A stretch of DNA of 16,992 nucleotides from positions 1-16,992 of the forward strand of contig CAZIDW010000024.1 of NCBI GenBank assembly GCA_964538225.1. The letters are read 5' to 3'. The DNA is from JAFGCR01 sp964538225. GTDB taxonomy: Bacteria > Patescibacteriota > Gracilibacteria > UM-FILTER-43-11. Shown piece by piece: positions 6,981 through 13,059 of the stretch. A program made the position numbers and the translations under genes. How positions within the stretch are numbered: position 1 is the first letter of the stretch; each line of letters starts with the position of its first letter. The notes under the pieces were generated by a model. It was not told the origin of the DNA. It worked only from the letters and a program-made list of their open reading frames with translations, and searched no databases.

Positions 6981-7187
6981 ATGATTTACGCGACAAAAAA
7001 GCAGGGCGAAAGCAATGAACGGCTCATCAACCGTTTCAAGCATACGGTCCAGCGCAGCCGGAATATTCTGAAAGCGAAACACGAGCGCTTTCACCAGTCG
7101 GAACCCACCAAACGCTATATCCGGCAAGCCGCCGTCAAACGCGCTGAACATCGCGCCAAAAGAGCTAAAGAAAAGTTTTACAGTTAA
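6981..7187 (+). CDS. rpsU: Small ribosomal subunit protein bS21
   Basis: A 68-residue, strongly basic protein of the 30S platform near the anti-SD region of 16S rRNA, with a role in initiation. The sequence shows the bS21 pattern: an N-terminal strand (MIYATKKQGES), helix NERLINRFKHTVQRSR, then a long Arg/Lys/Ala helix (TKRYIRQAAVKRAEHRAKRAK) ending in KFYS. Length is normal. The start is fixed by AAAGGAGGT spaced 5 nt from the ATG. It has its own promoter and is followed by a 165-nt spacer before der. The exceptional SD suggests that its translation is governed differently from that of the other genes. Confidence 0.92.
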   Translation: MIYATKKQGESNERLINRFKHTVQRSRNILKAKHERFHQSEPTKRYIRQAAVKRAEHRAKRAKEKFYS

Positions 7188-7234
7188 TCTAATGACGGAC
7201 GAAGACCCTTTACCGACGTCTCCCGCCTTCCGCA

Positions 7235-7258
7235 AAATGACTCAATAGCTGATCATTT
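7235..7258 (+). terminator. Possible hairpin downstream of rpsU
   Basis: AAATGA-C-TCA (7235-7244) pairs with TGATCATTT (7250-7258): nine base pairs with one bulged C and the loop ATAGC. It lies 48 nt after the rpsU stop. No U-tract follows, so intrinsic termination is doubtful. The rest of the 7188-7291 spacer shows nothing I recognise. Confidence 0.25.
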
Positions 7259-7291
7259 GAAGTGGTTGGCTGTTTTGGGTTTAGGATTACG

Positions 7292-7347
7292 GATTTCAGT
7301 TACCAGTTACCGGATAAATAAAAACTGAAATCTGACAACTGAAATCT
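7292..7347 (+). repeat. CTGAAATCT word array upstream of der (family D)
   Basis: AACTGAAATC occurs at 7323-7332 and 7337-7346, and its exact reverse complement GATTTCAGTT at 7292-7301. AGTTACC occurs twice between the arms (from 7299 and 7306). The array ends 6 nt before the der ATG and leaves no SD. The 9-mer CTGAAATCT also occurs in the rpsU leader. Confidence 0.65.
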
Positions 7348-7352
7348 AAATT

Positions 7353-8741
7353 ATGAAGATTCCTATCGTCACCATCGTCGGTAAACCGAATGTGGGCAAA
7401 TCCACGTTTTTCAACCGCCTGGCGGGCTCCCGCGTCGCCATCACCGCGGAAGAAGCGGGCACCACGCGTGACCGTATTTTTTACAAAGTCAGCCATCCGG
7501 AGATGGACTTCTTTCTGGTGGATACAGGCGGGCTGGAATTCGAGAAAAAGGCGGACGCGGACATCGAGGACAATATGCAGAAACAGGCCCGCATCGCCAT
7601 TGGGGAATCCGACCTGGTGCTTTTTATGGCCAGCAAAAAAGAGGAGCTGACGGGTTATGATTTCAAGGCCGCTGAACAGCTCCGCAGGGAATCACATAAA
7701 AAGCCGGTGCTTTTGGTGGTTAGCAAATGCGACGACCAGTCAACGGAGGAAGGCAGTCTGGCTTATTTTTATGAACTGGGTCTGGGAAACCCTATCCCCA
7801 TTTCCGCCCTGCACAATACTGGCATTGATCGCCTGACGAACGAGATCGTGGACCGACTGAAAGAGCGGCATTTTCTGACTAAAAAAAGCCCTTCCTACAA
7901 AGTCACGGAACAGTTCGATAAGACCCACCTGAACGTTGCGCTGGTGGGGAAGACCAATGTGGGGAAGTCCTCCCTCATCAACGCGCTTTTAAATCAGGAA
8001 AAGCTCATCGTTTCAGATACGCCTCATACCACGCGGGACAGCACGGATACGCTTATTCGCCATAAAAAAAAGGATTATAATTTTATCGATACGGCAGGGA
8101 TGCGGCGACGGGGAAAAGTAGAAAAGGGGATCGAGCATTTCAGCGTCCTTCGCACGCTGTCGTCCATTCAGCGGTGCGACGTGGCGCTTCTGGTGATCGA
8201 CAGCAATAAAGAGGTCAGCCATCAGGACCAGCAGATCGCCAGCACGATCTTAAAAGAAAACAAGGGCCTTATTATCCTGGCCAATAAATGGGATCTGAAA
8301 AAAGACCCGGATCAGCCGGAAACGGAACGGCGCGGAGCTTATATCCGCCATCTGCAGAAAAAATTTCCGTTTCTTTCATGGGCGCCGGTGGTCTTCACGT
8401 CCGCGGTCACCAAAAAAAACCTGGGGCAGATCTTTGACCAGCTGAATCTCATCATGGCTGAGCGCCGCAAACGCATCCCCACCGCTAAGCTGAATCACTT
8501 TGTTGAAAGAATGGTGGAAAAACATAAGCCTGCGGGCGCGAAACGGATTCCGCCGAAAGTATTTTATGTGACCCAGACGGATGTCAGCCCGCCCCGCTTT
8601 GTGGTATTCGTGAACAAGAAGAAATATTTCCATTTTTCCTACCTGCGGTATTTTGAAAACCGCCTGCGGGAGGAATTCGGTTTCACCGGCACCCCGCTGG
8701 TAATGGAATACAGGGATAAAGAACAACGCTTCGCTAAATGA
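7353..8741 (+). CDS. der: Ribosome-assembly GTPase Der (EngA)
   Basis: Der is an essential GTPase with two tandem G domains that acts in 50S subunit maturation. The 462-residue product has P-loop 1 GKPNVGKS (10-17) and DTGG (57-60), then P-loop 2 GKTNVGKS (199-206), DTAG (246-249) and NKWD (311-314). A C-terminal KH-like domain ends in HFSYLRYFENRLREEFGF. Length is typical. The G4 motif of domain 1 reads SKCD (124-127) rather than the usual NKxD, which could change guanine binding. The switch I segment of domain 2 reads PHTTRD instead of the common AGTTRD. The ATG at 7353 lies directly after word array D and has no SD. Its UGA stop (8739-8741) is part of the terminal word of array E. It follows rpsU, another ribosome gene. 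Confidence 0.97.
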   Translation: MKIPIVTIVGKPNVGKSTFFNRLAGSRVAITAEEAGTTRDRIFYKVSHPEMDFFLVDTGGLEFEKKADADIEDNMQKQARIAIGESDLVLFMASKKEELTGYDFKAAEQLRRESHKKPVLLVVSKCDDQSTEEGSLAYFYELGLGNPIPISALHNTGIDRLTNEIVDRLKERHFLTKKSPSYKVTEQFDKTHLNVALVGKTNVGKSSLINALLNQEKLIVSDTPHTTRDSTDTLIRHKKKDYNFIDTAGMRRRGKVEKGIEHFSVLRTLSSIQRCDVALLVIDSNKEVSHQDQQIASTILKENKGLIILANKWDLKKDPDQPETERRGAYIRHLQKKFPFLSWAPVVFTSAVTKKNLGQIFDQLNLIMAERRKRIPTAKLNHFVERMVEKHKPAGAKRIPPKVFYVTQTDVSPPRFVVFVNKKKYFHFSYLRYFENRLREEFGFTGTPLVMEYRDKEQRFAK

Positions 8742-8853
8742 CCAATATTACAATTTCCAATTTCCAAATGATTCCGAAATTATAATATCTAATATCAAGA
8801 TTAATTTTGGATTTTTAAATTAAACATTGGATATTATTTGAAAATTGGTCATT
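8737..8853. repeat. Word array between convergent der and DsbA-like gene, bounded by inverted AATGACCAAT (family E)
   Basis: The ends are perfect inverted copies: AATGACCAAT (8737-8746) and ATTGGTCATT (8844-8853). Each contains the UGA stop of the adjacent gene. Inside are CAATTTC words (8751, 8758), TAATATC twice in tandem (8783-8796) with its complement GATATTA at 8830-8836, and CCAATTT (8757-8763) complementary to AAATTGG (8842-8848). It is very AT-rich. A long imperfect hairpin here could act as a bidirectional terminator. Confidence 0.75.
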
Positions 8854-9412
8854 GGCCATTGGGAATTGACCGAAGGTATGCCTCAAATTCCTCTGCGCCG
8901 CCCCACTGCACCAGCTGGCCGTTCACGTAAACAGACGGCGTGTACGAAAGCTGGCGGCGCAGGCCTTCTTCGATATCATCTTTGATCCAGCCCCGTTTCT
9001 CATGGCCGTCCAGACAGCGGTCAAACGCCTCGCGGTCGAGACCCAGATGACCGGCAAAAAGTTTAAGGTTGTCTTCCGTCAGATTTTCCCGGTTTTTAAA
9101 ATTCAGTTCAGCGAATTCCCAGAATTTTCCCTGGTCGCCGGCACACTCCGCGGCTTCCGCCGCCCGGAACGCGTGTTCGTGGTAAGAAAGGGGAAAATGA
9201 TAAAACTGCAGGCGCGCGAGCGAAGGGTTTCTGCGGATCAGCTGGTCAAGCGCCGGTCCCACCTGGCCACAGGCGGGACACTGAAAATCTGAAAATTCCT
9301 CGATCAAAACCGGCGCGTCCGGATTCCCCAGTGTGGGGCGCTCCCTGTTTTCCGGGCCGCTGCAGGCCGTGAGAAGCAAAAGCGCAAATAAAAGCGGTAT
9401 CAGTTTTTTCAT
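8849..9412 (-). CDS. DsbA-like thioredoxin-fold lipoprotein
   Basis: A 187-residue extracytoplasmic thiol oxidoreductase of the DsbA/Thioredoxin_4 type, expected to make or shuffle disulfides in secreted proteins. A lipoprotein signal is visible (MKKLIPLLFALLLLTAC, lipobox LTAC with Cys17). The active site is CPAC (45-48) after FSDFQ, and the cis-proline loop is YTPS (Pro159) in YTPSVYVNG. Extra cysteines lie at 90 and 133. The ATG at 9412 is chosen over a GTG at 9454 because it begins the signal peptide directly and an extended -10 lies between the two. The last residues, SIPNGQ, and the UGA stop are encoded by array E words, so the C-terminus may have been formed by the repeat. It converges on der and is divergent from dnaX. 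No VKOR-like partner is in the window. Confidence 0.9.
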   Translation of the reverse strand: MKKLIPLLFALLLLTACSGPENRERPTLGNPDAPVLIEEFSDFQCPACGQVGPALDQLIRRNPSLARLQFYHFPLSYHEHAFRAAEAAECAGDQGKFWEFAELNFKNRENLTEDNLKLFAGHLGLDREAFDRCLDGHEKRGWIKDDIEEGLRRQLSYTPSVYVNGQLVQWGGAEEFEAYLRSIPNGQ

Positions 9413-9440
9413 AAAAAAAGCCTGATTAAAAGGCCAGCTT

Positions 9441-9449
9441 ATTTTAGCA
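9441..9449 (-). promoter_or_regulatory. Extended -10 promoter candidate for the DsbA-like gene
   Basis: The minus strand reads TGCTAAAAT, an extended -10 (TGn plus TAAAAT). The start point would be near 9434, about 22 nt before the ATG at 9412. No convincing -35 is present. Confidence 0.4.
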
Positions 9450-9501
9450 AACACGATTGTAAATAAAAAGGAGTTTTGGTAAGCTGATTTTACCTCATAA
9501 A

Positions 9502-9586
9502 TAAAGTTGTGGGTGCCGTTATAGCTACTCGTACAGTGTGATTAAAGTTGTGGTAATATAAACAACCAGCTGCCATAACCACAACT
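9502..9586 (+). repeat. AGTTGTGG direct and inverted repeats upstream of dnaX
   Basis: TAAAGTTGTGG occurs at 9502-9512 and again at 9543-9553 (41 nt apart). The complement of the AGTTGTGGT arm (9546-9554) is ACCACAACT at 9578-9586. The inverted pair is centred near 9566, where transcription from the candidate -10 would start, so it could be an operator. It could equally be a small member of the word-array class. The remainder of 9455-9601 holds nothing else I recognise. Confidence 0.55.
9551..9559 (+). promoter_or_regulatory. Extended -10 promoter candidate for dnaX
   Basis: TGGTAATAT is an extended -10 (TGn plus TAATAT at 9554-9559). The hexamer 17 nt upstream (GTACAG) is a poor -35. It would start transcription near 9566, about 36 nt before the dnaX ATG, for the dnaX to ctp gene run. 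Confidence 0.35.
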
Positions 9587-9601
9587 ACAACCAAACAAGC
9601 T

Positions 9602-11173
9602 ATGTCTCTTTATCTTAAATACCGTCCGCAGGATTTTAAATCCGTTGTAGGACAGGACCATATCGTGACCACGCTCAGGAATGCCATCAGGCATCAGTCG
9701 CTCACGCACGCGTACCTGTTTTCCGGCCCGCGGGGAACAGGGAAGACGACTCTGGCGCGGATCGTCGCCAAAAGCCTGAACTGTTCCGAGCTTCAGGAAG
9801 GTGTGGAGCCGTGCAATCAGTGCCCGAACTGCGAAGCCATTGCAAACGGCCGGCTGGTGGATCTGATCGAGATCGATGCGGCCAGTAACCGCGGTATCGA
9901 TGAGATCAGGGAGCTGAGGGAAAAAATCCTGTTCGCGCCCAATCAGGGCAAGGCCAAGGTTTATATCATCGATGAAGTCCATATGCTCACCAAAGAGGCC
10001 TTCAATGCACTTTTAAAGACGCTGGAAGAGCCGCCTTCGCACGCGTATTTCATCCTGGCCACCACCGAAGTGCACAAAATTCCGGACACCATCCTGTCCC
10101 GCTGCCAGCAGTTCAATGTCAAGCGGATCTCAAAGGACGATATCATCAAGCGCCTGGAACACATCGCGGAACAGGAAAAAGTGCAGGCCGAGCCCGACGC
10201 CCTGGAGCTCATCGCCAAAATATCGGGCGGGGGGCTGAGGGACGCCATCGGACTGTTTGAACAGATGACCATCGACCGGTCCGTCATTTACCAGGAGGTG
10301 GTGGATTATCTGGGCATCACCGGCCACATGATGATCGAGGAATTTTTCCAGTGCCTGCTTAATAAGAATGCCGCCAGAGCTGTAGAGATGATCAGCCAGA
10401 TCAACGGGCAGGGGCAGGATTTAAATCAGTTTTGCCGGGAACTCATCGCTTATCTTAGGGAACAGATGCTGCTGGGTCTGAACGACCGTGAGAAGGTGGC
10501 AGAAGTCATCCTGTATATCGAGATCTTTTCCGGTGCCAAACAGCAGATCAACCAGGCGCTGATCCCCCAGCTGCCCCTGGAAGTGGCGGTGATGAAAGCC
10601 TGCGGATTCGAAAGTAAGGCAAAAGAAGTTTCAACCGAAAAATCCACTTCCGACGATACAGCGGCAACAAAAGACGGCACTGTAGAGACGCGCGGCGCGT
10701 CTCATGAGGTGCCTGATAAAGGGGTACCCCAAGAAAAAGATGAAGTCAAAAAAGAAACAGAACCGCCGGAGGACCTGACACTGGAATCCGTGAAAGAAAA
10801 CTGGCAGCGGGTGGCTGAAAACATCGATACGCCGTTTATCCGTATGTCTTTTATGGACAGTGACCCTGTTAAGATGGAAAAGGGAAATCTCTACTTGTGC
10901 TTCAGGTCAAACACCATGATGGAAAAGGTGGCCAAGCCCACGAATCAGAATGAGATCCTGCAGGCGTTTAAAAAAGTCCTTGGCACCAAAGTAACCCTTA
11001 AACTTGAATTGAAAAAAGTGGATTTAAAACCGGTAAAGGAAGAAAAAAAAGATCCTGAATCGAATCTGCCTGTAATTCAAATGAACTCATCAAAGCCCGG
11101 ACAGGCAGGTATAAAACCGGCCGACAGCGACCCGTCGGTCATCGAAATGGCCAAAGAGGTGTTCGGGCAATAG
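9602..11173 (+). CDS. dnaX: DNA polymerase III subunit gamma/tau
   Basis: DnaX is the AAA+ core of the clamp loader that opens and loads the sliding clamp and couples the replisome. The 523-residue product has Walker A GPRGTGKT (42-49), a zinc module with Cys61, Cys71, Cys74 and Cys77, Walker B IIDEVHML (122-129), the LEEPPSH segment and the SRC sensor/arginine-finger motif (166-168). Domain III runs to about residue 340. A polar Lys/Glu/Thr-rich linker (about 340-390) then leads to a C-terminal tau-like domain (about 390-475) and a Lys-rich tail. A perfect 19-nt palindrome lies in the linker, encoding VETRGAS-type residues. An A8 run at 11043-11050 could slip, but it lies after the tau-like domain. 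The ATG has no SD. It is the first gene of a tightly spaced run with the folate genes. Confidence 0.97.
   Translation: MSLYLKYRPQDFKSVVGQDHIVTTLRNAIRHQSLTHAYLFSGPRGTGKTTLARIVAKSLNCSELQEGVEPCNQCPNCEAIANGRLVDLIEIDAASNRGIDEIRELREKILFAPNQGKAKVYIIDEVHMLTKEAFNALLKTLEEPPSHAYFILATTEVHKIPDTILSRCQQFNVKRISKDDIIKRLEHIAEQEKVQAEPDALELIAKISGGGLRDAIGLFEQMTIDRSVIYQEVVDYLGITGHMMIEEFFQCLLNKNAARAVEMISQINGQGQDLNQFCRELIAYLREQMLLGLNDREKVAEVILYIEIFSGAKQQINQALIPQLPLEVAVMKACGFESKAKEVSTEKSTSDDTAATKDGTVETRGASHEVPDKGVPQEKDEVKKETEPPEDLTLESVKENWQRVAENIDTPFIRMSFMDSDPVKMEKGNLYLCFRSNTMMEKVAKPTNQNEILQAFKKVLGTKVTLKLELKKVDLKPVKEEKKDPESNLPVIQMNSSKPGQAGIKPADSDPSVIEMAKEVFGQ
10685..10703. repeat. Perfect GC-rich palindrome inside the dnaX linker
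   Basis: GAGACGCGC and GCGCGTCTC are exact complements around a single G; as RNA this gives eight base pairs with a CGG loop. It lies in frame in the non-conserved linker (about residues 361-367). Its very high GC stands out from the A-rich linker around it. It may be a small palindromic element inserted in frame. Confidence 0.6.
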
Positions 11174-11199
11174 CGCGGTATTATTAACCAGGCATAACC

Positions 11200-11766
11200 A
11201 TGGATGAAAAAGTCAAAATCCGAAGCAAGGCGCTTAAGTCAAGGGAAAGCCTTGATCAGAAAACGCGTGCGGAAAAAGACCGTAAGATCGCTGAAAATCT
11301 GGAATCGCTTTCCGCGTTTAAAAACGCACACCACATCCTTTTTTATTATTCAGTAAGAGATGAGGCGGACACCCGTAAGCTGATCGACAAATACCTGAGC
11401 GCCAAACAGCTTTATCTGCCGGTGATCCGGGGAAAGAGTCATCTGCAGGCTGTGCCCGTTAAACGGCCGCTTCGTTTAAAAAAAGGATATGAAGGCGTCC
11501 CGGAACCGGTGGATGAGGATCCGAACAGCGTTTATGATGACGCCGTAGAGCTGATCATCGTCCCGGGCGTTGCATTTGATAAAAAAGGCGAGCGTATCGG
11601 GATGGGGAAAGGGTATTATGACCGCTACCTGGCGGAATACGGTTCCTCCCTGAAAGTCGCTCTGGCTTACGAAGAGCAAGTCCTTGATTATGTCCCGAAA
11701 GATATTGATGATGAATCCATCGACCTGATTGTGACCGACCAGAACCTCTACTCCTGCCATTCCTGA
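11200..11766 (+). CDS. 5-formyltetrahydrofolate cyclo-ligase (MTHFS)
   Basis: This cytosolic enzyme uses ATP to convert 5-formyl-THF to 5,10-methenyl-THF, returning it to the one-carbon pool. The 188-residue product shows the family pattern: an N-terminal Lys/Arg-rich helix (KVKIRSKALKSRESL), FYYSVRDEADTRKLI, VPGVAFDKKGERIGMGKGYYDRYL (about 121-144, ATP/phosphate-binding motif GMGKGYYDR at 134-142) and a C-terminal VPKDIDDESIDLIVTD. Length is typical. It starts 26 nt after dnaX and ends 20 nt before glyA, so co-transcription is likely. The pairing with glyA makes sense because SHMT produces 5-formyl-THF in a side reaction and is inhibited by it. No SD precedes the ATG. Confidence 0.95.
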   Translation: MDEKVKIRSKALKSRESLDQKTRAEKDRKIAENLESLSAFKNAHHILFYYSVRDEADTRKLIDKYLSAKQLYLPVIRGKSHLQAVPVKRPLRLKKGYEGVPEPVDEDPNSVYDDAVELIIVPGVAFDKKGERIGMGKGYYDRYLAEYGSSLKVALAYEEQVLDYVPKDIDDESIDLIVTDQNLYSCHS

Positions 11767-11786
11767 CCCCTTAACCCTCCCTTTTT

Positions 11787-13034
11787 ATGTACGATCATAT
11801 CAAAAAACAGGATCCGGAGATCCACCGCGCCATTGAAAGAGAAGAGCGCCGCCAGTCGGAAGGCATCGAGCTGATTCCGTCCGAAAATTATGTGTCTGAA
11901 GCCGTGCTGGAAGCCTGTGGCTCGGTACTGACCAATAAATATTCAGAAGGGTATCCGGGCAAACGGTATTACGGCGGCCAGGAAAACATCGACACCATTG
12001 AAAACCTGGCTATCGACCGGGCCAAGGAGCTTTTCGGCGCAGAGCATGCCAACGTCCAGCCGTATTCAGGCTCCCCGGCCAATACTGCCGTGTATTTTGC
12101 CCTGCTGGAGTTCGGCGACAAGGTCATGGGGCTGAAGCTGGACCACGGCGGCCACATAACCCACGGCCTGCCCATCGCGTTTTCCGGGCGGGCATATGAT
12201 TTTGTGCAGTACGGCGTGAATAAGAAGACCGGCTGGCTGGATATGGAAGAGGTGCGAAAAATGGCGCTTGAACACAAACCGAAACTGATTGTGGCCGGAT
12301 TCACGGCTTATCCGCGGGACATCGAATGGAAAAAATTCAGGGCGATCGCAGACGAAGTCGGGGCCATCGCCATGGCGGACATCTCCCACACGGCCGGACT
12401 GGTGGCCGGCGGAGTGCTGGAATCCCCGGTGCCGTATTTCGACGTCATCACCACCACCACCCACAAGACCCTGCGCGGGCCGCGCGGTGCTATCATCCTG
12501 TGCAAGGAAAAATACGCCAAAGCCATTGATAAAGCTGTTTTTCCCGGCCTGCAGGGCGGCCCGCACGACCACACCATCGCCGGCAAAGCTGTGGCGTTTA
12601 AAGAAGCGCTTCAGCCGGAATTCAAAGAATACGCACGGCAGATTAAAAAAAATGCCCGTCATCTGGCTGAAGCCCTGAAGGAAAAGGGTTTTGAGCTGGT
12701 GACCAGCGGAACGGACACTCATCTGATTCTGGCGGATCTGACCAACCGGGGGATCCCCGGCAAGGAAGCACAGGTGGCGCTGGATAAAGTGGGGATCACG
12801 CTCAACAAAAACACTATACCGGATGACCCCCGTTCCCCCTTTGACCCCTCCGGCATCCGGCTGGGCACGCCCGCCGTCACCACCCGCGGCATGAAGGAGC
12901 CGGAGATGGAAAAAGTTGCCGACTGGATTCACCGGACAATGGGCGCCCTGAATGATGATCAGGCGCTTAATGAGATCAAAGATGAGGTTAAAGCTCTCTG
13001 TCTGCGATTCCCGGTACCTGGCATTAAACTTTAA
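11787..13034 (+). CDS. glyA: Serine hydroxymethyltransferase
   Basis: A PLP enzyme that interconverts serine and glycine while charging THF to 5,10-methylene-THF, the main source of one-carbon units for purines and thymidylate. The 415-residue product is full length. It has IELIPSENYVS (27-37), NKYSEGYPGKRYYGG (50-64), QPYSGSPAN (91-99), DISHTAGLVAGG (198-209) and the PLP-lysine motif TTTTHKTLRGPRG with Lys227. The substrate/folate segment FPGLQGGPHDHTIAGKA and the C-terminal IRLGTPAVTTRGM follow. No SD is present; the bases before the ATG are a pyrimidine tract (CCCTCCCTTTTT). It is third in the dnaX run, and the ctp gene starts 25 nt after it. Confidence 0.98.
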   Translation: MYDHIKKQDPEIHRAIEREERRQSEGIELIPSENYVSEAVLEACGSVLTNKYSEGYPGKRYYGGQENIDTIENLAIDRAKELFGAEHANVQPYSGSPANTAVYFALLEFGDKVMGLKLDHGGHITHGLPIAFSGRAYDFVQYGVNKKTGWLDMEEVRKMALEHKPKLIVAGFTAYPRDIEWKKFRAIADEVGAIAMADISHTAGLVAGGVLESPVPYFDVITTTTHKTLRGPRGAIILCKEKYAKAIDKAVFPGLQGGPHDHTIAGKAVAFKEALQPEFKEYARQIKKNARHLAEALKEKGFELVTSGTDTHLILADLTNRGIPGKEAQVALDKVGITLNKNTIPDDPRSPFDPSGIRLGTPAVTTRGMKEPEMEKVADWIHRTMGALNDDQALNEIKDEVKALCLRFPVPGIKL

Positions 13035-13059
13035 ATTTATTCCTTTAACGTCTTTTCTG

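Noticed and set aside
7188..7291. Small RNA or tRNA gene after rpsU
   Set aside because: No cloverleaf, no SRP or other known RNA motif; only one bulged hairpin was found.
12952..13059. Upstream in-frame start of the S41 protease within glyA
   Set aside because: It would put 36 residues before a good signal peptide and overlap the end of glyA.
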